A stretch of DNA of 13,947 nucleotides from Phoronis ovalis (lineage: Eukaryota; Phoronida; Phoronidae). Each line of letters begins with the position of its first letter. The stretch's first letter is position 1. Where the stretch lies: contig JAOXYB010035207.1 of NCBI GenBank assembly GCA_028565635.1, positions 1-13,947 of the forward strand, written 5' to 3'. The notes under the pieces were generated by a model. The model was not told the origin of the DNA and did not search any database. It was given only the letters and a program-made list of their open reading frames with translations. Shown in pieces: positions 1 through 10,100 of this stretch. The position numbers and the translations under genes were made by a program.

Positions 1-46
1 TAATATATAAAATTTCAAGGCGAAGCATGCACAATGCAAAATCATA

Positions 47-54
47 TGACGTCA
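47..54. promoter_or_regulatory. perfect CRE palindrome TGACGTCA
   Basis: An exact cAMP-response-element octamer lies just outside the left MITE-like element. CREB/CREM-type factors bind this word in animals. Here there is no nearby promoter to tie it to, so function is speculative. Confidence 0.25.
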
Positions 55-70
55 TCAATCCAGATTGATC

Positions 71-244
71 GTTCACACTACAGAGATGGAACCTGTTCCA
101 ACTCAAAACCGAATTCAAACCACCTCTCGTAGTAGGATTCAGTTGGAACCGGTTTGATGTAATCCCTTTGTGTTCACACTATTATTTACAACCGTATTCA
201 GCTCGAACCGGGTCTCGAACCGGTTCCAAAATCGTAGTCTGAAC
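71..244. mobile_element. short MITE-like element with imperfect terminal inverted repeats
   Basis: The ends are inverted copies of each other: 71-93 (GTTCACACTACAGAGATGGAACC) is to be compared with the reverse complement of 222-244 (GTTCAGACTACGATTTTGGAACC), 17 of 23 bases the same, with perfect blocks GTTCA, ACTAC and TGGAACC. The interior is GC-richer than the surroundings, full of GGAACCGG and TTCGAACC words, and repeats GTTCACACT at 172-180. It has no coding capacity and no clear target-site duplication, so it could be a non-autonomous DNA transposon relic. It sits downstream of the likely end of boule. Confidence 0.5.
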
Positions 245-575
245 GGCCTATTAAATATCATGATACCTATAAATCACATTGCTATCAGAAATAGCCTGTT
301 AACAATATTGCACTCTAGCAAACTGTCAATCATGCTAGAAATAGAATGGTCTGTATGGTTCAGCATGCAACATCTGTAGAACTCATCATCAACCACATAT
401 TAGTATATGTATGTAGTAAACTGTGTAGACCCTTCCAAATGACTAGATATAGCTGATTACAAGACTGAATGTAATATTTATCAACCTTACCAGTTATAAT
501 TTGGCCTGTTTAAAAATGTTGTGTACAAGCAGCCAATTGAATTCAGACATGCTGAACATATGTAATATTAGGCAA

Positions 576-581
576 TTTATT
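576..581 (-). terminator. candidate poly(A) signal AATAAA
   Basis: The minus strand carries AATAAA here, the only copy I see downstream of the candidate terminal exon, with an ATTAAA 39 bases before it (625-620). Cleavage would be expected some 10-30 bases further left. In DNA this AT-rich the hexamer also occurs by chance, so support comes only from its position after the last candidate stop codon. Confidence 0.35.
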
Positions 582-660
582 TTGCATGGAAAGTCTGCAT
601 TATAAATACACTGTTAAAATTTAATCACAGAAGAACTGATCAACAAGATATGGGAATTCC

Positions 661-678
661 TCAAAACCATAACTGTAC
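661..678 (-). CDS. boll: candidate terminal boule exon, coding part (VQLWF and stop)
   Basis: An AG at 680-679, after TTTCATTTCATTTCAAAAAATC, would accept phase 0 from exon 9 and read V Q L W F, then TGA at 663-661. Poly(A)-signal words follow on the same strand: ATTAAA at 625-620 and AATAAA at 581-576. That is a sensible end for the transcript and would make the protein 202 residues. Other acceptors are possible: an AG before 858 would read about 20 residues beginning TFCDYFDIPGYQ, and others nearer the left edge give only a few codons. The true last exon could also lie beyond the left end of the window. Confidence 0.3.
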   Translation of the reverse strand, partial: VQLWF

Positions 679-1118
679 CTGATTTTTTGAAATGAAATGA
701 AAATGTACAGTAAGGTATTGAAACAGTTTGTACTTTTTGAGATTTTTCAAGTTTGAAATAAAACAAGCAACATTTCTATGTTAGGAGCGATTATAATTTT
801 AATTTGTGCGCTTATAAGTTATTATTTGATAACCTGGAATATCAAAATAATCGCAGAAAGTCTGGGTCTTGGCAGGAATCTTTTGAAGCAATTGTCAATT
901 TAGCAAAAAACTTGGTACTTTCTTTTGTTTTATGCATTGTAAAGGCTTAATTACTGGCACCTATGCCTTTTATCTATCACAAGGTCATCCCCGGAAGTGC
1001 CAACTTTTTTAATACTGCCAACTTGTTTGATACCTTAGTGTAATAGTTTCTAATTTCGTTATTTATTTTTATCAATTTTCTAATAAAATTAACGATTTTT
1101 TGTTAAAAGAATGCCTAC

Positions 1119-1163
1119 CTGTGTTGGAAATCTGTAAGTTGCCGGCCATTGTTGGGGTGTTTG
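1119..1163 (-). CDS. boll: boule exon 9: tail segment QQWPATYRFPTQ
   Basis: This 45-nt exon encodes QTPQQWPATYRFPTQ (residues 183-197). The acceptor has a very good pyrimidine tract, TCTTCCCCTTCTTGCAG, with AG at 1165-1164. The donor is CAG|GTAGGC at 1118. Both ends are phase 0. The local base composition is richer in G and C than the introns around it. The QxxQWP word recalls human QYLPGQWQW, though this is a weak, composition-driven likeness. Confidence 0.82.
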
Positions 1164-4100
1164 CTGCAAGAAGGGGAAGATACTCTGTTAACTAGATAAG
1201 CAGGCTTGCTGTTATTGATATCTATATATGAACTTTACATGACTTCTGAAATTTTCAGCAAATATTAGAAATTCATTATTTTGCGTCTTTCGACCTCAAA
1301 TGCTGCCTTGATGACCTCAACATGCAAAAAAAAGATACATTCTGAAAAGTTTGTATCATTTTGAACTTTCAACCACTACATTAGGCCTAGGAGCATATTT
1401 GAAAAGATAGTTGAAATAATACATTTCACCTTTTAATACCTAAATATTCTCAAAGATCGTCAAAATGTTTTTCAGTTTTATAACCTTATTACCAACCATC
1501 ATTTTGGAAGATTCCGAGTAATTTTAAAAATCTGACATTTGACCTCTAAATGACTTTTGTCTACCCTGGGGATATAACATCTCAAGTACCATGTCCATAA
1601 CTGTAATCGTCTTTGATATATATATAGCTTAGTGCAAATTGGAAGATCATATCAATAAATTAATTGAAAAGTTGCCAAAAAATCACATTTTAGTAATGAA
1701 ATATTCTCAAAGGACATCAAAATTGCCTTGCTGTAACTTAATACCATAATTTTTGAACACTTAACAATTTTAGAAATTTGATCCTTTTTGAACTTTCCAT
1801 CAAATATTAGAACTTGCTTGTTTTGGGATGATTTTACCTCAAAATAAGACCTCTTGAAAGTGCAGTACACAACGGACTGAACTTTACACATATCCCACCC
1901 CCCTACTGGAGCTATTTTTACAACATTTCCTGTACTCACTGGTTGATACGTATACTGTGGTGGTTGAGAGATATATAGTGGCTGTGGCATTACCATTGTT
2001 TGGTATGCAGCAGGCTGGAAAATAGAACAATTTTTTGGCATTGTAGGTAAATTAGATTCTAAAAGTACAATAGCATTTTTTCTTTAATCAACACCTCATA
2101 TATTCAGGTACCGTTTTTAAATGAAATCACAAAAAAAAATGGACAAAAAGATTAACATAAGTTATATTTTTCTATGGTAGCCACACCTTATTTGGGCAAC
2201 TGTACCAGACAGAGTTAAAAATGCTATAAAACAGATAATAGATTTAATTAACCTACACTTACACATACAAAAATACAAACACAGCATCAATGTTTTGATA
2301 TCTCTACAGGTTTTGTCAAAGGGTGTAACACTAACAGTACAAATATTCATCTCAAAAACACAAGCAGAATAAAAAACGAAAACCACTCTATTCAAGGAAA
2401 CCCAAATTCCTTTGTAGAACGATTGTTATAACCTCTATTTGTTTGCCCCAATAGGAACATTTGAGAATTATATTCTTATTTTTCCAATTTTACTTTTCTA
2501 TATAGAATTTGTCAAGTAATTAAAACAAATGATCAGTTTTTAATATATATTATATCACATTATTTAGCACTCACTTGGGCTGCCTGGGGTACAGCAGATG
2601 CAGCATAACTTCCATCAGGAAATACAGCCATTCCATTTTGATAGGTGTATGGAACACCATTAACAACATACTGTACAGGTGCTTGAGACACAGCTCCATC
2701 TACAAACATAAAATAAGGGAGTGAATACAAACTTAAAGCTTTACTTGCTCCACTTGTAAATATATTTGAGGTTGGTCCAGGTAGTACTGGTTGGTACTGG
2801 TCTCCCAGTAAATTTTGAAAAGTCCCATGATTTGGGAAACAGTGCTTCTTTTTTTTGGCCTTACATATCCACATGTGAAGCTGGTTGTTGGCATAAAATA
2901 AAGCTAGCTTATCCCTAGTAAAACCAGAATTATTAGTATCTATCTAGCCAGTGGGTTACACAGTTTGTGGAGGTATAACAAGTAATTCTTAAACTTGCTG
3001 TGTATTATAGAGACCTATAGATGATCATATATATATACAAGACATTATACCTTTTTCTACTGACAGGAAAGTGCAACTAAACTTAAGGGGGGAAATTATA
3101 ATCACATAGTAGTAGAGAATCTAAGTACTGGATACTCAACTAAATTTATCCTCGAAATTTGTCAATATGGAACATTTCAAACAGCTCAAGCCTCGTGCTC
3201 AAGTATAACTATATAATAATATAATTCCTGTTATAATATAGTATATTTACTATGTTTCATGAACATTTTGTAGAATTAATAATTTGTTGCCAAAAGTTAG
3301 TAAGTTTAGCTATCTTCTCAATAATATATTTTTAAACACTGGCACCAATAAAACCTGAGATAAATTAAAGGCATACTATAGTACATGTAAAACACCATGC
3401 ACAGTTGGTTAGTTAACAGCAGATGTTACAATGTTCTGCTTGCCATTCCTGACAACTGTAGAACATCTGCCTTCATTCCATTACTTTAATTTAGGCAACT
3501 AGTTATAAACTAAATTAATTTTCCCTCAAAAAAGTTTAATGATATCTTGTATTTTTATACAGCTAAATGAACTGAAGAACTATGTAGCTTATGTTCCAGG
3601 TAACAAAAAATGTTTCCTTATATCACAGCAACTGGAAATTAGTATACTGACAACATATGCTTCTAATTATGCGATGCAAATCTTTTGATTCAGATCCAGT
3701 TGTGATCAAACTAAACATGTTTCTAAATATACATTTATATGACATAACCAGAATGACAACGGCACACAATTGCCAGGTTGTCATATAATCTTCATGTAAA
3801 TAAGTTTAATTAATTTACATGCAAAAATTAAGCCAGTGGTGTTAAAAATAAACAAAACACTTACCAAAAAGCCTAGGGAAAGCTTGCTGAAAATAAACAT
3901 GAATAGAACTTTGTCAACAACAACAAGAACAACAACTAAAAGTGCAGACAAAAATTCTGATTCAACCGCAGACTTTGAGATGTAGAAATTTTGTAATTAT
4001 TAAACTCATCAATATGAAGAAATCATGTGCATTTATAATACAATCGTTCCAAAGTCTATCTGTACAGGTACAACACCCATTAATTTGGTATTTTTTTCTA

Positions 4101-7100
4101 AGAACAGAATCTCTTTTTTCTTTCTTACCATATATACCAGGCTTACCTAACCAGCATGGACTCGAACCATCAATACACATACGTGAACCTGTTTCCTTAC
4201 TATTCGAACCCTTTTTCAGGGTTTTGCCAAAAATTTCTGTTACTTGAACAAACATTTCCGAGAACTGGCACAAGTTGCCAGGAATTCAAACATATTTCCA
4301 GAGACTCCTGGCAATTTCTGCGAGTCCGCGGAAATGATAGTAGGAAACAGGTTCGCGCATGCGGATTGACGGTTCGAGTCCATGCTGATTACATATAGGC
4401 CCGCATACATAGTTTCAAAGTCTGCGATTTAGTGAATCAAATTACCATGCAAAAATTTGAGAACGTATTAAGTTGTGGTATTAAATGTCTTAAAATTCTT
4501 AACAACTGGAAAAACTGAACACTAAAAATGTCATAAAAGGTGAAGAACTAAACAACTAAATATGCATCAGGATGCTTTTTAGTTTGTAGTTGGTAATTGT
4601 TCTTCAAATTCTTTTGCCAATGTATCTATCAGTTCTTAATAAAAATGAATGCAACATATATCAATCAGTTCAGATATGTAACATATATATTAAAATAAGG
4701 TAAACTGCCGCAATTTACATATGTTGTAATATCTTTGTTTTTCATCTAATATTTATTATAATTATTTAGAATTATAACGAGACAAAGGATGTTATTTTAA
4801 TGTTTAGTAAAACTGTCAATGAAACTGAAAATTTATAGTTATTAGTTTTTATCCAAAAAGCGATAATTATTAAAATCAAAAGAAGAAACACAATTGGCGA
4901 AAAACAAACTGTTTGGCAGTTAGAATTGCAGAACAATCACCAAACTTAAATTAACAATATTGGTTCTAGTATAAATACAACAGGCTAGGAACATCTAACT
5001 GTAAACAAACAGAACAGAAAAAGAGAAATGAAACAGCTCACCTGTTTTCTTACTGCAGGGCCGATATTAAGCTTCCGGTCTTTGAAAATCAGATTTTCAC
5101 TCTAAGTAGGAGAAAGACCGTATTTTAATAATCAGTGAGCTTGCTACTATACCTGAGAACACACCTATTCATCAGTATACATTTCAAGTTTACCTTCTCA
5201 GGTTTAACCATATTACATGTTACCTTGTTTAGAAAACCCACTGGGATTTAACAAAAGCACATATTTTGCATGAACAAAATTCATTAAAAATCTACAAATT
5301 TGCTATCCTAGAGAAGGCAAGGCCCTTTTCTTGGATAAAAATTTTCAAAATGCTCTCGGTGGTCTAACTCCTGTTCTTAACACTAAAATTTCTGTCATGT
5401 GCTTTAAGGCATTAGCAGTTTAAACAGGTTAATATATTAAGTGAATACATGCATTAAGGAATAAAAGAATACCAAAACAATGCACTTGCTTACACTATTT
5501 ATTATTTTTACTGCAATTATATTTGTTGGCATCAAGAGATAAAATAATTGCAAATGGAGCAAAGGTTGAAGTTTATAAACAGAGCTTTTCACTCAGAATT
5601 TCATAAATACAGTTATTACATACTATCATAGCAATTGGGTAGTCAATTAAAAGCAAATGAAATAGTGTTGAATATCACCAAAACACCATATGATCTGTTG
5701 ATCAACAATTATGATGTCTTGACTTCTGGGATTTCCTCCATAAAAGCAACATGAAAAATATTACTTTTATATTATTAATAAAAAAATTGTACGAACAAGC
5801 CATTATGTATGAAAGTTGGTAGCTATATCTCTGTGACGCTGTGACAGTGTCAAAACAGTTGTATAAACATGTCATCTGGTGTATGAAAATGGATAGCTAT
5901 ATATCTCTGCGACACTGTGACAGCGTGAAATACTTTATACTTACACTTGATACCATGGTACCTTGATACATTTCTTTTTTAATTTTTTAATTAACTATTT
6001 TATTTCTTAGTTTAATGTTTAGGATAAAAATGTTTTGCATATTACTTGCTACATTTTTTACCAAGAATTTATTCTGTTTTTCTTAGTGCTTCAACCATGA
6101 TCAACCTCCTGATTTTTTGTGTTTGCTACTATTTTTATTGGAGGTATCCTAATTTCTCTGGTCTATAGTACTCTTCCTACTTTAAGAAACATAAGTCGGG
6201 ACCAACTAAGGACATTTTACATTTAGTCCAAGAATTCATTCTTTTTTATTGGAATTGCTTCAAATATGTGCTGTTTTTTAAAGCAAGGACCACCAGAGCT
6301 TTCCCTGTTCCCCATTAGTAGTTTTACATGTTTGCAAGATTTGTTCTTGGCAGAGCTTCAAAAATTATAATAGATTTATTAAAAAAACATATTTTTCAAA
6401 AAAGCCAAAAAATGATAGCCAAATTTTGTAAGGTCATTTTTCTACTTTTCTTGGAAATCCTTCTTTCTGATGCTGATTTTTTTATGTTTTCTGTCCATAG
6501 TATTCTTCCTACTGCAAACATGTGTCGAAACCTAATAAGGACATTCTACATTTGTTACCAAGATTCTTTTTTTCTAGGAATTGCTTCAAACATGATCTAT
6601 TTTTTTAAAGTAAGGACCACCTAGCGAAACGGAACCGTTATCAGCGCAGTTTTCCCTGTTACCCAATAGTAGTTTTATCTGTATACAAGATTTTTTCTTT
6701 CTATTTTTTTCAAAAAAAGCCAAAAATGCAATAGCCAATTTTTGCATGGTAATTTATCTATTTTGAGTCTTAAAATGCTTCTTTCCATGTTAAACTGACA
6801 TATTTATCTAAAAAATCAAGAAAAGAATTATAGGCAAACACATAGTATTTGTTACATTTTGGACGGTTATTCCGTTCTTCTTGGAAATGTTTCAAACAGT
6901 CACGCGAAATTAAGCACAGTTCATTTTAACCGTGGATGAAAACTTCATTCTCTCCAACTTTGCAGCTTAATTTTTTTTTTAAACCAAGAGCAATTATAGG
7001 CAAATATGTTTTACACATTACTTGTTAGCTTTTGGACTGAGTTTATTCTTTTCTTTTTGGAAATGCTTCAATACATTGTTTTGCACAGTACTTGCTACAT

Positions 7101-10100
7101 TTTTTACCAATATTTTTTTCTTTTTTCCTGGATATGCTTTCAAACCAACCTGCATAAGTCAGGCTATATTCTTTCCAGTTTAAACATGTATTTTTTCTAA
7201 AAGGCTAAGAAAACAATAGTAAAATTTTGCAAGGTGTTCATTTGTTCTTCTAAAATGATTTTTTTTAAAGCCAAGATTGCAATTGCCAAACACACTTTGC
7301 ACATTACTTGCTATATTTTTACCAAAAATTCATTGTTTTTCTTGTAAGTGCTTCAATCATGATCTACCTCCTGAAGTTTTGCTTTTACTACTACAAACAC
7401 ACTTAGTAACACTGTCACGCCAAATGTTGGAAGCTGATAATTACATAATACCACTATTAATTATACTGTCGCGCTGTCACACCAAAAGTTGGAAGCCGAT
7501 ACATAACACCACTTTTTATTACGCTGTCACACCAATGGTTGGAAGATGATAAGTTAGGTGTTACATAAGATACCTCACACTGTCACACAAGTTAGCAGTT
7601 GATACATGATGCCTTTATTTTTCCACCTCCTTTGGATTATTGGTATTGATATTAAATAATTAATAAATAATATTTCCATATTGACATGTATACCAATAGT
7701 CAAATATTTATTCCTTTTATTAAAATTTCATAACTTTTTAATTTTTTCATAATTTATTAATAATGATATTAATATTCAGATTTTTTATTAATAATCATTA
7801 TAAATATGAATACAAGTGTTCAAGTCTCCGTAAACCTGTACAAGTTCCTGGCAACTTGTGCGAGTCTACGGAAATGACGGTTCGAATAGCAGGAATTTTG
7901 GTGTGAAAAGGGTTCGAATAGTAGGAAACAGGTGCGCAAGTGCAGATTGACGGTTTGAGTCTACACTGGTTAGGTAGGCCTGCAGCAGGCAAAACATTTT
8001 GAATATACAACTTAGAAATTATAAATTGCAATATTAGCACATGCAGGTGGTCTACTCAGTCACTGATATTTGGTAAACCAGTGTCAATTTTGAAAAATGT
8101 AGGGTAAAAATGGACCTTGAGCAATTTCACTTTTCTCATATTTATTGAAACTTATCATCTGATAAAAACTACTGGAATACCAGAATTATTTAACAATAAA
8201 ACAGCATTAGAATGAGAAACAAAACAAACATATAGTTTGCATATTTCTGTAAAATATTAAGTAACAAAAATGTTCTCATAAAATGCACAAGGTTTTTCAG
8301 ATCAAACAGGAAATCATATGTCAACAAGCTGCTTAATTACATACTAATCTTTCAACTAAAAATAAACCATACAAATGACTTAACTGGGAGTCTTATCTTA
8401 GTTCTCCTAAAAACAATTGATCTATTGGTAAATATGATGTCAAAACCTTTGAATTTCAGTTTACTCTTCAAGGAAAGTCAATTTGCATAAAACAGTCTCT
8501 TAATTTTTTTAAAACACTATTTCTAAAAATATCCTGTTTAGTTATATTTTGAGATGTACCATTTGCTGTTTTTTAAATCAATCTAATAGCACCCAATCAA
8601 TGCAATTTAGATAAGTATATAGTACATACCTCTTTCTTGATTATTTTTTCGGCATCTTCTTGCGTTTCAAATGTTACAAAACCATACCTAGACACATAAA
8701 ATTATGTAATACAAAGCTGTAATACATGAAGGGCATTGTTGAAAGAGTTAACCCTCACGAGACTAATATACCGTTGAATTTTTTAAATATTAACCCTTTT
8801 CCTACTAGTACCCATTAAAATATTGACATTTTCTTATTAATAAACAATTTTGTTAATAATACAATAAATGTGCAGCAATCTCAATTTTTACGGTCAGAAA
8901 ATATCATTTTCTGTTTTTGTAAATTCTATTAAATCAGTTTCAGTACATCAAACATCAACAGTGATATTGAATACATAACTATGATCACCTTTGGATTATT
9001 TAAGCAAAAGCCCTCCGAGAAAGTAGAATTTTTTTTTTTGAATTTACTGCAGTTTTCCTGTTGCAGTACATGATACAAGCATCTATTCAGTTTTAGCTTT
9101 CAAGTAGGATTAAATTTTCACCTATTTAATTTGTCTAAACAGTCCACTGTTAACAACTTAAACCAAAACCACAAAAGTCATCTTGGCAAAGTTGGTTATC
9201 TAAGGAAATCTGATTACAACTTTCTGTTGAACTGATCAGTGTTGGGAGCTGATTTATTTTTAGTGTCTACATTTTCCCACAAGTACAAGAATTTTTGATA
9301 ATGGTATCGGTCCCGGGGGCATTGGCGATTTAGTAAGCAGAAGACAGTTATAAAATTCTTTAATGCTATGTGATAATATAAATAATCAAAACAGAATGTT
9401 TACCATGACAATACAAATATTTCAAAACGAAGTTAAAATTCAGTCAGTCACCACAATTAAAAATACAACTTAACACTATTGTCATTCTGCTGAAAAACTA
9501 ATAAAACTATGATTTAATGAAATAAACTTAGATATGTTACAAAAGAAAACTGAAAAATATATTTACCCTCTGCTAACACCAGCTCTATCAGAAATAATTT
9601 TTGAGTCTTTAACAGCACCATATGAACTAAAGAAAGCTTTTAATTCTGTTTCATTAGTCTGAAACAAAAAACAGATAACACAAAATTAAGTTCAGGCCTA
9701 CCTGACCAGCGTTTACTTGAACCATCAATCAGCACTCGCACACCTGTATCATACGATTCGAACCCTTTTTCCGTGTTTTATGCAGAAATTCCTGCTACTC
9801 GAACCGTCGTTTCTGTAGACTCGCACAAGTTGCCAGGAACTCGTACAGAAATCCGGAGACTCGGATCTGCTGTTTGAGTCTCAGGAAATCTGTAAAAGTT
9901 CCTGGCAACTTCTAAGAGTCTACGGAAATGACGGTTTGAGTAATAGAAATTTCAGTGTGAAATCTGGAAAAAAGGTTTGAATGGTAGGAAACATGTGCTC
10001 TTTGATAAAGCGCTTCAGCCTCTAATGTGTATGCGAATAAATTGCTTCAAAGGCATTAAAATAAAGCACTTCAAGCAAAAATCAATCCTCCTCACAAGGT

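Larger units (their letters stand above)
1..660. other. boule 3' region: possible 3' UTR and flank
   Basis: If the terminal exon at 678-661 is right, 660 to about 550 is 3' UTR and the remainder is intergenic, with the MITE-like element at 71-244. If it is wrong, this is still intron. A good donor-like AACTG|GTAAGG lies on the minus strand near 492-484, but I find no exon in frame with it. A 69-codon open frame on the plus strand here overlaps the repeat and has no signature. Confidence 0.4.
5102..8629 (-). other. boll: boule intron 4 (3528 nt), the main repeat reservoir
   Basis: This is the longest intron. From right to left it contains plain sequence (8629-7990), half of a palindromic element (7821-7982), a very AT-rich stretch (7625-7810), a short-period repeat cluster (7411-7615), an array of degenerate repeats (about 6020-7395), a second short-period cluster (5807-5926), and plain AT-rich sequence to exon 5. 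The plus strand is T-rich across the array, so the pre-mRNA would be A-rich there. Confidence 0.88.

Noticed and set aside
484-510. Strong donor-like AACTG|GTAAGG on the minus strand
   Set aside because: The only nearby acceptor (after TTTTTAAACAG) would give a 15-nt exon reading A K L then a stop in the needed phase, so no boule exon fits.
1079-1118. Acceptor-like TTTTATTAG only 40 nt past the exon 9 donor, followed by KIDKNK and a stop
   Set aside because: An intron of 40 nt would be far below the sizes of the other introns, and the encoded tail is simply A-rich sequence.
2162-2395. 77-codon minus-strand frame in intron 7
   Set aside because: No acceptor and donor in compatible phase, Cys/Phe/Ile-rich, and exons 7 and 8 already join in frame without it.
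4321-4390. Possible tRNA gene suggested by GGTTCGAGTCC
   Set aside because: No cloverleaf: there is no acceptor stem or anticodon arm at the right distances, and the word is part of an inverted repeat arm.
3942-4398. Open frames of 80-103 codons on both strands across 3942-4398
   Set aside because: They follow the palindromic repeat element and its flank. The same translated words reappear in copy B in another place (GLPNQ, PSI, YSNPF), so they are by-products of repeat sequence.
6328-7549. Several plus-strand frames rich in Phe, Leu and Ile
   Set aside because: They result from the T-rich degenerate repeat array; composition is that of poly-T DNA and none continues through the repeat units in a conserved way.
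7798-8040. 80-codon minus-strand frame
   Set aside because: It lies over the half palindromic element; no domain, no splice context and no relation to boule phase.
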